Source: Candidatus Omnitrophota bacterium (lineage in GTDB: Bacteria > Omnitrophota > Gorgyraeia > JABMRN01). From it: a stretch of DNA of 26,361 nucleotides. The position numbers and the translations under genes were made by a program. Below, in pieces: positions 8,016 through 16,353 of the stretch. The notes beneath the pieces are model-generated. The model searched no databases and was not told the origin of the DNA. It saw only the letters and a program-made list of their open reading frames with translations. The DNA lies in assembly GCA_013202515.1 (NCBI GenBank), contig JABMRN010000207.1:1-26361 (forward strand), written 5' to 3'. Within the stretch, counting starts at the first letter, position 1; the number at the start of each line of letters is the position of its first letter.

Positions 8016-9665
8016 TTATTTATTTTTCATAAAAACTTTGATGAGGGCATTAGTTGACGAGTCGTGGGAAGACGTTTTTTTATTTCCCTTTATTTCTTTG
8101 AGTACTTTACTAGCCAGCTGCTTGCCGAGCTCAACTCCCCACTGGTCAAAGCTGTATATGTCCCATATAAGGCCCTGTGTGAAAATCTTGTGTTCATACA
8201 TCGCCATCAATGAACCAAGCGTCCTAGGGGTAAGTTTCTTGAAAAAAATTGTATTCGTAGGTCTATTCCCTTTAAATATCTTAAACGGGGCAATCCTCTT
8301 TATTTCTTCTGCGCTTTTGCCCTGAACCTTCAGCTCTTCAACTACCTCTTTTTCTGTCTTCCCGTTCATCAATGCCTCTGTCTGCGCGATACAGTTAGAG
8401 ATCAGTATCTTGTGATGATCCCCCACCGGATTGTGGCTTATGAGCGGTGCAAGGAAATCACACGGCACAATTTTTGTCCCTTGGTGTATGAGCTGAAAAA
8501 ATGCATGCTGACCATCTGTTCCTGGCTGCCCCCATACCACAGGACCAGATTGGTATGGTATTTCCAAACCACGCCTATCGGTGTGTTTTCCGTTACTTTC
8601 CATATCAACCTGCTGTAGGTAAACAGGGAAGTGTCTCATGTATTGATCGTACGGCAAAATGGCATGCGTCTCGGCTGAAAAAAAGTTATTATACCAGATT
8701 CCAATCAGCGCCATTATGACAGGGATATTCTCCTCCAACGGTGTCTTCCTAAAATGCCGATCCATTGCTTGGGCACCTTCCAGTAATTCAACAAAGCGTT
8801 CAAAACCTAATCCACAGCATATAGAAAGCCCTATGGCCGACCAAACTGAGTATCTTCCTCCTACCCAGTTCCAGAATACGAACATGTGCGCAGGATCAAT
8901 TCCGAATTCTCTTACCCTTTCTTCGCTTGTAGACATCGCTACAAAATGTTTTTTAATGTATACATTTTTCTTTGCCTTTCTAAGGAACCACTGCCGCGCG
9001 GTCTTGGCATTCGTCATGGTCTCCTGAGTTGTAAAAGATTTCGAGGCAATCATAAAAAGCGTGCTTTCTGGATTTAATTTCTTAAGTGTTTCTACAATCT
9101 GCGTCCCGTCTACATTAGAAACATAATGAACATTAATATGCGGTTTTTTATATGGCCTTAGGGCCTCGAATACCATTCGGGGTCCAAGGTTAGAGCCACC
9201 TATGCCTATGTTAACTACATCCGTTATGCGCTTCCCCGTATAGCCCTTCCAAGAACCAGATATCACTTTATTCGAAAACCTTTTCATTTGGTCTAAGACC
9301 TCATTAATTGCGGGCATAACATTCCTACCATCAGAGTAAATGGGGGTGTTTGCCCTGTTTCTGAGCGCAACGTGAAGAACTGACCTATCTTCTGTCTCGT
9401 TTATCTTTTCACCAGTGAACATTTTTTCTATTGAACTCTTTAAATCAGCTTCGCGGGCGAGCTTGATCAGAAGGCGCATGGTCTTGTCATTAATGATATT
9501 TTTTGAATAATCAAATAAAATATTATCAAATTTAAGTGAAAGTTTTGTAACTCTCGCATGATCTTTTTTAAACATTTCCCCCATTGACATATTTTTCATA
9601 GCCTGATAATGCGTTTTTAGATTCTTCCAAACATATAGTTTCAATGGATTTATTTTTCTAAGCAT
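8016..9665 (-). CDS. pgi: Glucose-6-phosphate isomerase
   Basis: 549 residues, the usual length for the bacterial long form, catalysing glucose-6-phosphate to fructose-6-phosphate in the cytoplasm. The phosphate-binding loop is GIGGSNLG (154-161), with ASKSFTTQET at 207-216. The catalytic residues are all present: E356 in MESNGKH, H387 in TDGQHAFFQ and K515 in DQWGVELGKQ, close to the E. coli numbering. The start is well supported by GGAGGT (9675-9670 on the minus strand) four bases before the ATG. It sits 34 bases after the retropepsin-like gene and shows no functional link to its neighbours beyond central metabolism or supply of sugar phosphates for glycans. Confidence 0.97.
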   Translation of the reverse strand: MLRKINPLKLYVWKNLKTHYQAMKNMSMGEMFKKDHARVTKLSLKFDNILFDYSKNIINDKTMRLLIKLAREADLKSSIEKMFTGEKINETEDRSVLHVALRNRANTPIYSDGRNVMPAINEVLDQMKRFSNKVISGSWKGYTGKRITDVVNIGIGGSNLGPRMVFEALRPYKKPHINVHYVSNVDGTQIVETLKKLNPESTLFMIASKSFTTQETMTNAKTARQWFLRKAKKNVYIKKHFVAMSTSEERVREFGIDPAHMFVFWNWVGGRYSVWSAIGLSICCGLGFERFVELLEGAQAMDRHFRKTPLEENIPVIMALIGIWYNNFFSAETHAILPYDQYMRHFPVYLQQVDMESNGKHTDRRGLEIPYQSGPVVWGQPGTDGQHAFFQLIHQGTKIVPCDFLAPLISHNPVGDHHKILISNCIAQTEALMNGKTEKEVVEELKVQGKSAEEIKRIAPFKIFKGNRPTNTIFFKKLTPRTLGSLMAMYEHKIFTQGLIWDIYSFDQWGVELGKQLASKVLKEIKGNKKTSSHDSSTNALIKVFMKNK

Positions 9666-9699
9666 GCTGACCTCCGGTTATATCGAAGTCCTTATTACC

Positions 9700-10437
9700 T
9701 TACTCTTCGAGAACTAAATAATTTTCTTTAGCATTTAACTTAACGCGAAAATGACTCAAAAAAGACATGCCCAAAAGACCTTCTGTGTCACTGCCGGCTT
9801 GGGCATTGTCGATTATGGCTGCTTTGACATTGTTCACTTTAGCTTGACCAACCGCAAGTGATTCTAATAATATTGGGGTGGCTTCCGCGCGTGAGCCGTC
9901 AGCCAAGATTACCTCTATCTTCCTCTTTGCTTCTTTTCCGCTACTTCCAAGCTTCTCGGCAATCCCCCTTGAAATAACTACCACCGCGGACCCGGTATCT
10001 AATGCAAGGGCGGTTTTGACCTTACCGTTAATAACTACATCGACAACGCCGAATTTATTTCCTACAAATTTTATTTTTTCTATTCCACGCGCCCGCTTCG
10101 CGGAAACACGCTCTTTTTCTGCACGCTCACTACGGTACGCCTTGAGCCGTCTCGCCCTATCTCTCTTTGTCTTATTATACGCTCTATGCGCAGACAGTTC
10201 TCTCTCTTGGTCCGCCTTACTCTCTTGGGCAGTTGATTTCCTAACTTCTTTTATTTGTTCGCGGGAAAGCGTGTAAACAAACTCTCCGTTTAACTTGGTT
10301 ACCACTACAGCATCTTCTGTCTCTTCGGTAATCTCACCGACAACTATTTTACCGTTTTTAAGAATAATAGTTTCGGCAGAGCCATCTAAGCTACCAAATA
10401 TTAGTATTATGATTATGCCAATATATACAGTATACAT
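9700..10437 (-). CDS. Exported retropepsin-like aspartic protease
   Basis: 245 residues in three parts. Residues 1-21 form a signal peptide or anchor ending SAE. Residues 22-65 form a small beta-rich module (ILKNGKIVVGEITEE). Residues 66-118 are a highly charged Arg/Lys/Glu helix with no hydrophobic core. The C-terminal domain (about 122-245) is a clan AA single-lobe aspartic protease with the catalytic D147-T-G-S150 in LALDTGS and the second-half signature GLLGMSFLSHF (220-230). Single-lobe enzymes work as dimers, so this should dimerise in the periplasm; the substrate is unknown. A TATAAT lies 27 bases upstream (10469-10464) but I find no good -35, and the gene follows the terminator of the preceding unit. 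Confidence 0.8.
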   Translation of the reverse strand: MYTVYIGIIIILIFGSLDGSAETIILKNGKIVVGEITEETEDAVVVTKLNGEFVYTLSREQIKEVRKSTAQESKADQERELSAHRAYNKTKRDRARRLKAYRSERAEKERVSAKRARGIEKIKFVGNKFGVVDVVINGKVKTALALDTGSAVVVISRGIAEKLGSSGKEAKRKIEVILADGSRAEATPILLESLAVGQAKVNNVKAAIIDNAQAGSDTEGLLGMSFLSHFRVKLNAKENYLVLEE

Positions 10438-10475
10438 GCAGATTCTTTTACCTGATAGTATACATTATAAAGCAA

Positions 10476-10523
10476 AAACTCCCAAGCATATTTTGCCTTT
10501 TTAGCAATTCTGCTAGGGAGTTT
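10476..10523 (-). terminator. Branched (three-way) terminator-like structure
   Basis: On the minus strand the outer arms AAACTCCC and GGGAGTTT (eight base pairs) enclose two small hairpins: TAGCA-GAAT-TGCTA and AGGCA-AAATA-TGCTT, the second with one G-T pair. The right outer arm runs straight into TTTTTGCTTT. It starts 32 bases after the stop of the 123-residue gene, so it should end that transcript. A plain terminator would not need the two inner arms. Confidence 0.6.
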
Positions 10524-10554
10524 AAAGCTCGCTCTTAATTAAGATAATGTTATT

Positions 10555-10926
10555 TTATTCTGCCGGTTTTTCGTCTTGGGCTGCTTTAACCGGTGTTTTC
10601 ACTATGCCCTCAGCGGCATACTTGACTGTCTCAGCTGCATTCTCCAGAGGCTCGAGAACAAGCTCCTTACTTTTAGACAATTCACCTGAGCTAACTTCAC
10701 CTACGCGCTTAACCTCTGTAGTAACTACGCCTGTAGCTCGCTTGCCAGTACCAGCTATAACATCTACCGTTTCTTCAGTAAAATTCGCAGGGTAGTTGAA
10801 TAGCTTCTTCCAGAAGCTCTTAAACTTGCTTCCGAAAGTCTGTTGCTGCTGCTCTTGGCACAAGACTTGAGAGGCAAAGCCAAGCAAAGTCATAAAAACT
10901 ACAATAGCTATAATTCCTCTTTTCAC
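10555..10926 (-). CDS. Small exported amphipathic helical protein, unknown
   Basis: 123 residues. Residues 1-23 are a signal peptide (MKRGIIAIVVFMTLLGF) followed by a Gln-rich stretch QEQQQQ. The lipobox is imperfect (QVLC), so lipidation is uncertain. A basic aromatic patch (FGSKFKSFWKKLF) leads to roughly 75 residues of Thr/Val/Ala/Glu/Lys repeats with approximate 11-residue spacing (VDVIAGTGKRATGVV, VVTTEVKRVGEV, ENAAETVKYAAEG). These would form long amphipathic helices, perhaps envelope- or lipid-associated. The start is GTG, fixed by a strong ribosome site. It has its own promoter and terminator, so it is monocistronic and possibly well expressed. I do not recognise the family. Confidence 0.7.
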   Translation of the reverse strand: MKRGIIAIVVFMTLLGFASQVLCQEQQQQTFGSKFKSFWKKLFNYPANFTEETVDVIAGTGKRATGVVTTEVKRVGEVSSGELSKSKELVLEPLENAAETVKYAAEGIVKTPVKAAQDEKPAE

Positions 10927-10931
10927 GTTTT

Positions 10932-10937
10932 CCTCCT
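10932..10937 (-). promoter_or_regulatory. Strong ribosome binding site that fixes a GTG start
   Basis: AGGAGG within AAAGGAGGA, five bases before GTG at 10926. It is among the best Shine-Dalgarno matches in the window. No ATG gives a comparable N-terminus with a complete signal peptide. Confidence 0.8.
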
Positions 10938-10953
10938 TTGTTTACCTTTCTCT

Positions 10954-10982
10954 ATTATACTCCATAGATTAATAAAAAACAA
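10954..10982 (-). promoter_or_regulatory. Sigma-70-type promoter for the small exported protein
   Basis: On the minus strand TTGTTT (10982-10977) and a perfect TATAAT (10959-10954) lie exactly 17 bases apart. The start of transcription would fall near 10947, about 20 bases before the GTG. The -10 box lies in the 70-base gap after the C45-type gene. Confidence 0.65.
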
Positions 10983-10996
10983 GGTGCATCAAATTG

Positions 10997-12085
10997 CTAA
11001 ACGGCAAAATATGGCTTGAGATCGACTTTAACCCAATCTTGGAAATCGGGAACTTTAATATCTAATGTCAAGTCCTCGGGAACAGCAACCACCTGGTAAA
11101 TTGTCTTATCAAGATGAGTCGCGCCGCCTTCGGCTATGGGCATATCTAAAATATTTTTCATGATTTCTCTATTGAAGCTGCCTTTATATTTTTCGCCGAG
11201 CTTAAGAAGGTTTTTGCGCCTTGTTAGGGTACGTTCTGATACATCGAATATCGGTTCAGGAATGCCCCAAGAAGGATCAATATAGTGGTTGGTTGACACA
11301 AGCAATCCGTCGCGACCAGCCTTCCTGCACCGGACGCCAAACGGCGGCCACTCATAAGAATAGGCGGCTTCTTTATCCGCCATATTTGCTATAACTGGGC
11401 CGTTTGATTGTGTCTTCTTGATAGCAGCGTCAAAGCTCTTCATATCCGAACAATCAAGCAAGAACGCAAGTTCATTCATAAGTGCGTGACTGATGTCCGG
11501 CCGAAAGGTGGTACCTCCTGAAGCAACAGCTTCATTGTTTGCTAAAAAAATACCAGCTTTATTCATTGCCGTATTTACGCTAATCTGTCCTATGTGGCCA
11601 AAACTTGCGGTAGGAATGCTGCCATCATCGGGCTTAATCACAAGCAGTGTGACAAAGTCGCCGAACTTCTTATAAAGTTCAGGGTAATCAAAATTCCTTC
11701 CGAAAACAAGCGGGCCTCCTCCGGTGTACTCTCCCCAGCAAGCAATAGTGGAACACCCTGTTACATCTTCCTCAGTTACAAAATGAATAATAAAAGCGTG
11801 ATCAAGTATGATAATTTTCTCAAGATCCATTCCTGATGTTTCCGCCATACCGCAAAAGATTTCCTTAAATCGTTTTGGATATAAATTATGCAAAACCCCT
11901 GTTATTTCTTTTATCAACTCATATGTAAGATCTAGTTCTTTAATGAAATGCTCATTTATAATCAAATCGTAAAAAGCCTTAAGATTATCCTTAAAAAGGC
12001 GACCGTATTCTCTGCCTATTTCTCGGTAATTCCCGCTCAGCTCTAAAATATCGATTTTGCCATTTTTATAAATTTTGCCGCTCAT
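10997..12085 (-). CDS. C45-type Ntn acyltransferase/amidohydrolase
   Basis: 362 residues. It resembles the acyl-CoA:6-aminopenicillanate acyltransferase (peptidase C45) branch of N-terminal-nucleophile enzymes. GNYREIGREYGRLF (18-31) is the usual N-terminal signature. G110-C111 in VTGCSTIA is the expected self-cleavage site, exposing Cys111 as nucleophile. GRNFDYP (129-135) supplies the conserved Arg/Asn/Asp. Family members transfer or hydrolyse acyl groups on amines. There is no clear signal peptide, so it is probably cytoplasmic. Its ATG overlaps the GH3 stop by four bases (ATGA), placing it last in the synthetase-GH3-C45 unit. It may move an acyl group activated by those enzymes onto an amine, or remove one. 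The acyl chain and acceptor are unknown. Confidence 0.8.
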   Translation of the reverse strand: MSGKIYKNGKIDILELSGNYREIGREYGRLFKDNLKAFYDLIINEHFIKELDLTYELIKEITGVLHNLYPKRFKEIFCGMAETSGMDLEKIIILDHAFIIHFVTEEDVTGCSTIACWGEYTGGGPLVFGRNFDYPELYKKFGDFVTLLVIKPDDGSIPTASFGHIGQISVNTAMNKAGIFLANNEAVASGGTTFRPDISHALMNELAFLLDCSDMKSFDAAIKKTQSNGPVIANMADKEAAYSYEWPPFGVRCRKAGRDGLLVSTNHYIDPSWGIPEPIFDVSERTLTRRKNLLKLGEKYKGSFNREIMKNILDMPIAEGGATHLDKTIYQVVAVPEDLTLDIKVPDFQDWVKVDLKPYFAV

Positions 12086-13752
12086 CCGCTTTCCCTCTCT
12101 ATCAATATTTCTTCTTTAATCACGAAATTTTTCTGAAAATCTGTATCCTTAGTCAATTCCGGCGCCTTAAACTGCGTTTCGTGCGAACCTTCCTTTACGC
12201 GCCTTGTGCGGTATTTTTCAAATTCGCCCTTTTTTACCTCTTTGAGTATGGGTGCCCCTAGCTCCATCCTTCGCCTTGTGTCCTCATATTCCAAATTTGC
12301 GTGGCCCAATTCCATATCAACAGATTTTAAAAAATCTTTTTTCGTTTTCAAGGAAGGATCTCCATCAAACTCGACAAGGAAAATATAGCGGGGTGGCTTA
12401 TCCAACTGGATAGAAGCTGAAAAAAATTTAATTAGCAGATTGACTTTATCAAGGCTTTTATTAACCGCGTCGTGAACCTGTGATGCATAAACCTTTTCCC
12501 CTGTAATCGAAATTGCATTAAGTCCTTTTTGCACAAACTCAATAATGGGCGTTTTGTTATAAAAGCCATCGACCTTGATTATATCATCGATGTCGTATCT
12601 ATATAGTCCTCCGGGTGTGGTTACAATAATAATATACTCGCGGCCCTCTTCCAGTTCGTCACATAATAGTACCCTTTTTTGCTTCTTCCCCATATCTTCT
12701 TTAGGAATAAACTCGTAAAAATTAGTTAAAATTGCAAGAACGCCACCTGCTCCATTATCATTCATGGGTATAGAGCTTCTCATCTCGGTTGACAGACATC
12801 CAAAGTCTCTTATGGGAATATTTCCGAAATATTTAGGCAACTCTTTTAAATACAGCTTTACTGTTCCGCCCTTCCAGGATTCTATCAATTTCATGTTCGG
12901 CCAGAAATCCTTCGGAATAAGCTTGCCTTTTTTCTTAAGGATCGCCCTGAGTTCGTCTGCCCTCTTCTTGTTGGGTTTTAAATTCTTTTCAATTACCTTC
13001 CTTACATCTTCAGGAATATTCCAACCCTTTTCTAGTGTGCCATTTTCTATGTCGCGTATTATCCTATCCTCCCATATATCGATCTTTTGACACAAGAGAA
13101 TTATGCAACTTGGGTTAAGGGTAGCTAAGGTAGTAACATTTTGCTCCAACGCAATCCTTAGCATGCTGTAGTATCTCGAGTCATAATCCTGAATTGAGAA
13201 GATTGTATAAGGAATAGCGTAGTAACGCTTTATGGGCTCGGGTAAATTCACGTAAGCATGCCCGTTCTCTGGCCCGAATGGTATCCCACAAGGCGTATAT
13301 CCTTTTATCTCTGGATCTATTATTGCGAATATTTTGCCGTCTAAAATACTAGGGTAATCTTTATAAATATAGTAGGACCAAAGCTTCATTACTTCTGCTT
13401 TTTTAGCTCTAGAATAAGCTGTAACCGGTATATACTTAGGCTTTCCGGTGGTACCGCTTGTAGATCCGAAATAGCTCACTTTATCTGCGGTCAAAATGTT
13501 TTGTTCACCGTTAATCATTCTTTCTGTGTAGCGCCTAAGATCGTTGCAGTCAATAATTGGGACACGTTCTTGGTAGTCTTTTACAGATTTTATGGAAGAA
13601 AAATCGTATTTTTTTCCGTATTCTGTATGGCGGTTTCGACTAAGATATTCCAACAACGCAGCCTTCTGGTAACTAGCAGGGTCGTTCGTAGCCTTTTCAA
13701 AGGCTTTCGCCTTGGGCGCGAGGGCATTCATTGCAATCTTTGCTATGTTCAT
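12082..13752 (-). CDS. GH3-family acyl-adenylating (acid-amido synthetase-like) enzyme
   Basis: 556 residues, full length for the GH3 family. The ATP-binding loop is GSTSGTTGKPKYIPVT (96-111). STEMRSSIP (321-329) and GLYRYDIDDIIKVDGF (382-397) are the second and third adenylate-forming motifs, followed by ITGEKVYASQV (416-426). Plant GH3 enzymes activate a carboxylate with ATP and join it to an amino acid. Bacterial members are common but poorly characterised. The ATG overlaps the acyl-CoA synthetase stop by four bases and the stop overlaps the C45-type start likewise, so the three should be made together. No signal peptide: cytoplasmic. The natural acid and amine are unknown. Confidence 0.9.
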   Translation of the reverse strand: MNIAKIAMNALAPKAKAFEKATNDPASYQKAALLEYLSRNRHTEYGKKYDFSSIKSVKDYQERVPIIDCNDLRRYTERMINGEQNILTADKVSYFGSTSGTTGKPKYIPVTAYSRAKKAEVMKLWSYYIYKDYPSILDGKIFAIIDPEIKGYTPCGIPFGPENGHAYVNLPEPIKRYYAIPYTIFSIQDYDSRYYSMLRIALEQNVTTLATLNPSCIILLCQKIDIWEDRIIRDIENGTLEKGWNIPEDVRKVIEKNLKPNKKRADELRAILKKKGKLIPKDFWPNMKLIESWKGGTVKLYLKELPKYFGNIPIRDFGCLSTEMRSSIPMNDNGAGGVLAILTNFYEFIPKEDMGKKQKRVLLCDELEEGREYIIIVTTPGGLYRYDIDDIIKVDGFYNKTPIIEFVQKGLNAISITGEKVYASQVHDAVNKSLDKVNLLIKFFSASIQLDKPPRYIFLVEFDGDPSLKTKKDFLKSVDMELGHANLEYEDTRRRMELGAPILKEVKKGEFEKYRTRRVKEGSHETQFKAPELTKDTDFQKNFVIKEEILIERESG

Positions 13753-15476
13753 AGGCTGTTATTATTTTTTATTGCGTCTTCAAGCGTTTTTCTTCGTATC
13801 TTTCTGGTAGATGTCCTTGGAAATTCGCTATAACGTACTTTGAAATCTACGATCCATTTGTATTGGGCCAGATTTTTGTTTAATCGCTCTATTTCTGACT
13901 TTAATAGCTTCTTTATCCTCTCTTCGCTCTTAAGATCCTCTTTCTTGAGCCGGTCAAGATCCGGAACAACGACTGCATAGACCTCTTCATGCCCCTTGCG
14001 AATCCCTCTATGTGCTATTCGCCCGAGCACAAAGATTTCCTTAACATAAGGGCTTTTTTCCATGACTGCCTCTACCTCTTCTGGAAAAACTTTTTTTCCT
14101 GCCCCAAGCACAATCATATTTTTCAATCGCCCCTGAATATACAAGAAACCATCCTTGTCCAGATAGCCAAGATCTCCGGTATAAAACCAGCCGTCCTTTA
14201 TGGCCTCCTCTGTCTTTTTAGGATTAAGGTAATAGCCCTTCATAAGATGCGGCCCGCGGGTTATAATTTCCCCACCGTCTGCATTAGGATCACTCTTCAC
14301 AATTTTGATCTCTACCCCACCAGGTAACGGCCTGCCTACGCTGCCAAATTTATTATGCTCAAAGGTATTGACTGTAACAACCGGGGCTGTTTCCGTAAGG
14401 CCGTATCCCTGCAATATTCTAAAGCCCATGGCATTTAAATCAACTTCAATGTTGTAATTGAGCGGAGCACCACCGCTTATAAATCCCCTGAATCTTCCGC
14501 CAAATTCTTTATGAATTTCTCCGAATAAAATTTTTCCAACCCTGACATTCATCTTAAGCAATGCCCTAGATAAAGACAATGCCGCATTAAAGGCATTTCT
14601 TTTGGCTGGAGGAAGCATGCTAGCCTTTCTCATAATTCCAGTATGAAACATCTTCAAAACAAGCGGAGCAGAAATCATTGCAGTTGTCTTTGTCTCTTTC
14701 ATGAGCGCAAGCATTGAAGTCGTTTTTAAACTATCGGCGTACGTTACAGAAGATCCCATATAAAGCGGTGCAATTAAGCCGCCTGTTATCTCAAGCATGT
14801 GGTTTAACGGCAGGATGGAAAGAAAGCTATCCGATGTACTGCAATGGAGTATCTCGCTAAAGGCAAGCACTTGAAACAATAGATTCTTATAAGAAAGTTC
14901 GACACCTTTGGCAACCCCTGTAGTACCTGAGGTATAGACTATCACGGCTGTGTCTTCTGGATAAATAGGCTGATATCTTTCTTTTCCCTTGTGCAGTATA
15001 AGCTTTTTTAAAAGTATAAGATCACGCCGCTTGCTTCCATCAAGCAATATTACGTGCTCGAGATGTGGCAGAACAGCCTTAAGGCTATCAATCACAGGAA
15101 GATATTTTTCGCTTACAAATACGCATTTTGTTTGACTGTCATTTAATATAAACTGAATTTCGCTTTCGCTTAATTTTGTATCAAGCGGTACAACAGCGCC
15201 TGCACATGAGATGATACCGAAAAACGCCAAGACCCACTCAGGCCGGTTCTCCGAAAGAATCCCGACTCTGTCGTTTTTATTTATCCCTAAATTTATAAGG
15301 GCAGAAGATATAGTTACAGTCCTTCTGCCCAGCTTTGTAAAGGAAATCTCCTTAAGCGATCCGTCCTTCTTTTTAACCCTTAAGGCAGTGGCATTGCCAT
15401 ATTTTTTGTTTATAGCCTCGAGAACGTTCATGATAGTTAGATTCTCAAGGACTGTCTTTACCATTTTGTTAATCAT
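13749..15476 (-). CDS. Long-chain acyl-CoA synthetase / AMP-dependent acyl ligase
   Basis: 575 residues with all adenylate-forming motifs: YTSGTTGVAKG (181-191), GYGLTETAP (357-365), YTGDLG (432-437), Arg450, and the C-terminal catalytic Lys559 in RTSTRKIRR. In that last motif the common Gly before Lys is Arg. The layout fits FadD/LC-FACS-like enzymes that activate a carboxylic acid as AMP ester and load it onto CoA, or possibly onto a carrier protein. A ribosome site AGAGGG lies five bases before the ATG; a second in-frame ATG four codons on is less likely. It begins the coupled run leading to GH3 and C45-type enzymes, with 67 bases separating it from the alpha/beta hydrolase upstream. Confidence 0.92.
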   Translation of the reverse strand: MINKMVKTVLENLTIMNVLEAINKKYGNATALRVKKKDGSLKEISFTKLGRRTVTISSALINLGINKNDRVGILSENRPEWVLAFFGIISCAGAVVPLDTKLSESEIQFILNDSQTKCVFVSEKYLPVIDSLKAVLPHLEHVILLDGSKRRDLILLKKLILHKGKERYQPIYPEDTAVIVYTSGTTGVAKGVELSYKNLLFQVLAFSEILHCSTSDSFLSILPLNHMLEITGGLIAPLYMGSSVTYADSLKTTSMLALMKETKTTAMISAPLVLKMFHTGIMRKASMLPPAKRNAFNAALSLSRALLKMNVRVGKILFGEIHKEFGGRFRGFISGGAPLNYNIEVDLNAMGFRILQGYGLTETAPVVTVNTFEHNKFGSVGRPLPGGVEIKIVKSDPNADGGEIITRGPHLMKGYYLNPKKTEEAIKDGWFYTGDLGYLDKDGFLYIQGRLKNMIVLGAGKKVFPEEVEAVMEKSPYVKEIFVLGRIAHRGIRKGHEEVYAVVVPDLDRLKKEDLKSEERIKKLLKSEIERLNKNLAQYKWIVDFKVRYSEFPRTSTRKIRRKTLEDAIKNNNSL

Positions 15477-15543
15477 TTTTCCCTCTCAAATAAAGGACCC
15501 TGGTTTATTCGTCGTGCCAATGCAGGAATTTCGAGTGATCAAG

Positions 15544-16353
15544 TTAAATCCTTTTTTCAACCCACTTTAAGGCATCTTCAAAAACCTTTTCTCTACCCAG
15601 CTCCATTGTAAGGGCATGACGCATTTCGGGATAAAGGATCATTCTCTTGTCTTTTACTTTCATGCCTTTAAAGATTCTTACACTCGTTGGCGTATCTACA
15701 AACGTATCCTTACCCGAAAGTAAAAATAATACGTGCATCCTGATCTTGTGTTTTAAAATATTGCTGTATACCTGGCCGTTAAGAATGCTGTGTAAAAGCT
15801 TAGGTGTGGCAAATCGGTGCTCCAGCGGATCATCATCTATGATCTTTTTGCATTCCGGGTCCCTGGTACACATATCCGAATTAAACGGCATAGTAAATTG
15901 TTTTTTGGGATTGTGAAAACGAGACAGACCCATCTTTATGTAATCCATAATGGAAAAATTTAACCCACTCGCGAATCCCGGCGAAAAGCATACAAGCCCG
16001 TTAAAAAGTTCAGGTTTTCTTATAGCAGTCATAAATGAAACAAGTCCGCCCATGCTCTCACCAAAAAGAAAAACTTTTTTTCCCTTGTGCTCTTTTCTAA
16101 TTATATAGTGAAGCCTCCGGAGATCCTTAATGTAGGTATTCATAGAATCTACGTGACCTTTTAATTCTTCTGTGTGACCAAAACCTTTAAGCTCTAAGGC
16201 ATACGATGAAATCTGATTCTTGAGAAAGTATTCTGCAAGGTATTCCCAATTTCCGCTGTGCCCACCAAGGCCGTGCAGTAAAAGCAGTATCGCCCTTGGC
16301 TCTGTACAGCCCCATTGCCTATAAAGTACGTTTCTCTTATCACACCTTTTCAA
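15544..16353 (-). CDS. Alpha/beta hydrolase, monoacylglycerol-lipase-like
   Basis: 269 residues of Hydrolase_4/serine aminopeptidase S33 type. The oxyanion strand LLLLHGLGGHS (23-33) precedes the nucleophile elbow GESMGG with Ser100. Asp216 in LSGKDTFVD and His246 in EMRHALTME complete the triad. There is no signal peptide. Such enzymes cleave monoacylglycerols, lysophospholipids or other acyl esters, so it may release fatty acid for the acyl-CoA synthetase that follows. The start is TTG, overlapping the histidine kinase stop as TTGA, so the two genes are translationally coupled. Confidence 0.85.
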   Translation of the reverse strand: MKRCDKRNVLYRQWGCTEPRAILLLLHGLGGHSGNWEYLAEYFLKNQISSYALELKGFGHTEELKGHVDSMNTYIKDLRRLHYIIRKEHKGKKVFLFGESMGGLVSFMTAIRKPELFNGLVCFSPGFASGLNFSIMDYIKMGLSRFHNPKKQFTMPFNSDMCTRDPECKKIIDDDPLEHRFATPKLLHSILNGQVYSNILKHKIRMHVLFLLSGKDTFVDTPTSVRIFKGMKVKDKRMILYPEMRHALTMELGREKVFEDALKWVEKRI

